64,000 nucleotides of DNA, taken from NCBI GenBank assembly GCA_965205595.1, contig CBDBHI010000030.1:310001-374000 (forward strand), read 5' to 3'. Every line of letters starts with the position of its first letter. The stretch's first letter is position 1. The stretch comes from CATQHP01 sp965205595. GTDB taxonomy: Bacteria; Acidobacteriota; Terriglobia; Bryobacterales; UBA6623. A program made the translations under genes and the position numbers. The notes below the pieces were generated by a model, which saw only the letters and a program-made list of their open reading frames with translations, did not search any database and was not told where the DNA came from. This document shows, piece by piece, positions 62,890 to 64,000 of this stretch.

Positions 62890-64000
62890 TCATTTCAACG
62901 CCACGGTGACATTAGCTTGGGACAACACATCACCAACTTGAACTTGAACCGGCACCGCACCACTCGGGACTACTTCCGGGACTCGCGAGTTGATTTGCAT
63001 CAGGCCGGCAAAGCCAGGAGCCGGACCCACAAATAGGATCTCTGCGTCCACTCCGCTAAACGTGACTCTGACGGCCTGGAGCGGGACTCGGACGGACGAC
63101 GTAAGCAGCCCAGACACTCCCGCTGGCTCCGTTTGGCCTTCCCCTGTTCCGAACAGCACGACGATCTCTCCTCGAGCAGCGGGGCTTTCGGCGCCATTGA
63201 CTGTTCCGTTTTGATTTACAGCGGCAGCCTGGCCACGTCCCGTACCATTCGCCGTGAACAAGGCAGGCGACGACGATGCTACGGGAATCCTAAACCCCGC
63301 CGTCGCTCCCTTCGGTGTCCAGATGATGACATCTGCGGTATCTTGTCCGAGAATTTCGTATGGAGCAATGGCGTTGATTTGATCGTGACGGAGAAAAATC
63401 AAAGGGGACGGAGAGCCGTTTATCCGCAGCTGCGAACCCTCAACGGTTTTCTCGACTAGCGTTCCTCGGCTATTCAACTTAGCGCCCGCTCCGACCGTCG
63501 GCCCGTAATTGGTTCCGAATACGCTGATGAGCTGCCCAGGCGCAATTGGTCGTTCTAAAAAGTCGGCCGCGTTAACGACCGCGCCAATGGCACCGGGTGG
63601 TTCTGCGTCTATCGTCAGGGCCACTAGAAGGTCACGCCGGATTACCGGATCACTCGAGCGGAAGTTTAGTTGTGCGCTGTGCTCCGCGGCGCCTATGGCA
63701 GTCGGGTTTGCCACGACATCGAAGCTGGTTGATCCTCGAATAAGGGGCGGGTCTGTACTCAACCAATCTATTTCGACGCGGGGCCCGCCGCCTGTTCCCC
63801 TAATCGATCTACCATCGGTTGCCATTTGAACTTCGTTATCGCTAGTGATCTTTGCCTGAGTTACGACAGGAAGGGTGTCAGGAATCGAATAGTCAATTGA
63901 AATCTGACGTGGCTCCACTCGCGCGGCAGGGGCGTGTCCCGGACCGATCACTGCCACATAGGCATTGCGAACGCAGTGATCGAAATCGACAATTCCTCCG
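62890..64000 (-). CDS. Solibacter-type C-terminal-domain (TIGR03437-like) protein, partial
   Basis: The frame is open through the right window edge (codons upstream of the GTG at 63957 contain no stop), so the N-terminus is outside. Visible ~369 residues: a BACON-like beta-sandwich piece (RVEIDWLSTDPPLIRG) and then the ~230-residue domain VNAADFLERPIAPGQLISVFG, PLIFLRHDQINAIAPYEILG, GEIVVLFGTGEGQTEPAGVS, ending VQVGDVLSQANVTVALK. Likely secreted or surface. Insertion copy 2 lies 21 bp past its stop, so the gene is not disrupted. Confidence 0.83.
   Translation of the reverse strand, partial: GGIVDFDHCVRNAYVAVIGPGHAPAARVEPRQISIDYSIPDTLPVVTQAKITSDNEVQMATDGRSIRGTGGGPRVEIDWLSTDPPLIRGSTSFDVVANPTAIGAAEHSAQLNFRSSDPVIRRDLLVALTIDAEPPGAIGAVVNAADFLERPIAPGQLISVFGTNYGPTVGAGAKLNSRGTLVEKTVEGSQLRINGSPSPLIFLRHDQINAIAPYEILGQDTADVIIWTPKGATAGFRIPVASSSPALFTANGTGRGQAAAVNQNGTVNGAESPAARGEIVVLFGTGEGQTEPAGVSGLLTSSVRVPLQAVRVTFSGVDAEILFVGPAPGFAGLMQINSRVPEVVPSGAVPVQVQVGDVLSQANVTVALK

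Overview
The window is GC-rich bacterial chromosome, most likely from an Acidobacteriota lineage near Bryobacterales/Solibacter. The best evidence is two proteins (16498-19892 and 62890 to the window end) that carry the Solibacter-type C-terminal domain (TIGR03437-like). Supporting features are the PQQ dehydrogenase, the Tat-exported Gfo/Idh oxidoreductase, the leucine-rich-repeat proteins and a BshB1-like deacetylase. Several genes have a TATAAT-like -10 box only 9-11 nt before the start codon and no Shine-Dalgarno sequence, so leaderless transcription looks common here.

Layout. 1-22.3 kb is mostly ordinary chromosome: the end of a site-2 protease, a PQQ dehydrogenase divergent from an FMN 2-hydroxy-acid dehydrogenase, a three-gene set (degenerate Wzt-like ATPase, ABC ATPase, bshB1), an amino-acid permease with a frameshift, two coupled LRR proteins, a cold-shock protein, tilS-ftsH, an SDR, a B12-binding methylmalonyl-CoA mutase C-domain protein, a large secreted beta-sandwich protein, a MOSC protein, a YmdB phosphodiesterase and ttcA. 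Copies of a palindrome-ended intergenic repeat lie between these genes. 22.3-25.1 kb holds an IS630 element inserted into the 3' end of ttcA and a 1,575-bp DDE insertion sequence. 25.2-33.6 kb holds a Na/Pi symporter, a sulfatase lipoprotein, a Gfo/Idh protein, an operon of VapBC toxin-antitoxin and P1 peptidase, a LarA-like protein and a polyprenyl diphosphate synthase. 33.6-39.1 kb is a repeat-rich dump with a group II intron reverse-transcriptase fragment, an IS21 element with a nonsense mutation in istA, and large hairpins.

39.1-51.4 kb is the standout region: one 12-kb minus-strand operon of eleven genes, sulP-dabA-mrpE-mrpF-mrpG-mbhDE-mrpB-mrpC-mrpD-nuoL-nuoM. A SulP anion transporter and the zinc protein DabA (inorganic-carbon accumulation) are joined to a complete Mrp antiporter-type membrane module whose genes follow the order of the archaeal Mbh module, plus two extra ion-pumping subunits. 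Most junctions overlap by 1-8 nt, so the products probably form one ion-gradient-driven CO2/bicarbonate (or related anion) uptake complex.

51.6-62.9 kb is an accessory island of IS1595, IS256-like, IS21 (with a third gene) and a second copy of the 1,575-bp element. These surround a candidate defence pair, a TIR-like (PF10137-type) protein and a two-helix membrane protein. IS21 has landed 11 bp upstream of the TIR-like gene. The window ends inside a second Solibacter-type C-terminal-domain gene. No rRNA, convincing tRNA or CRISPR array was found.
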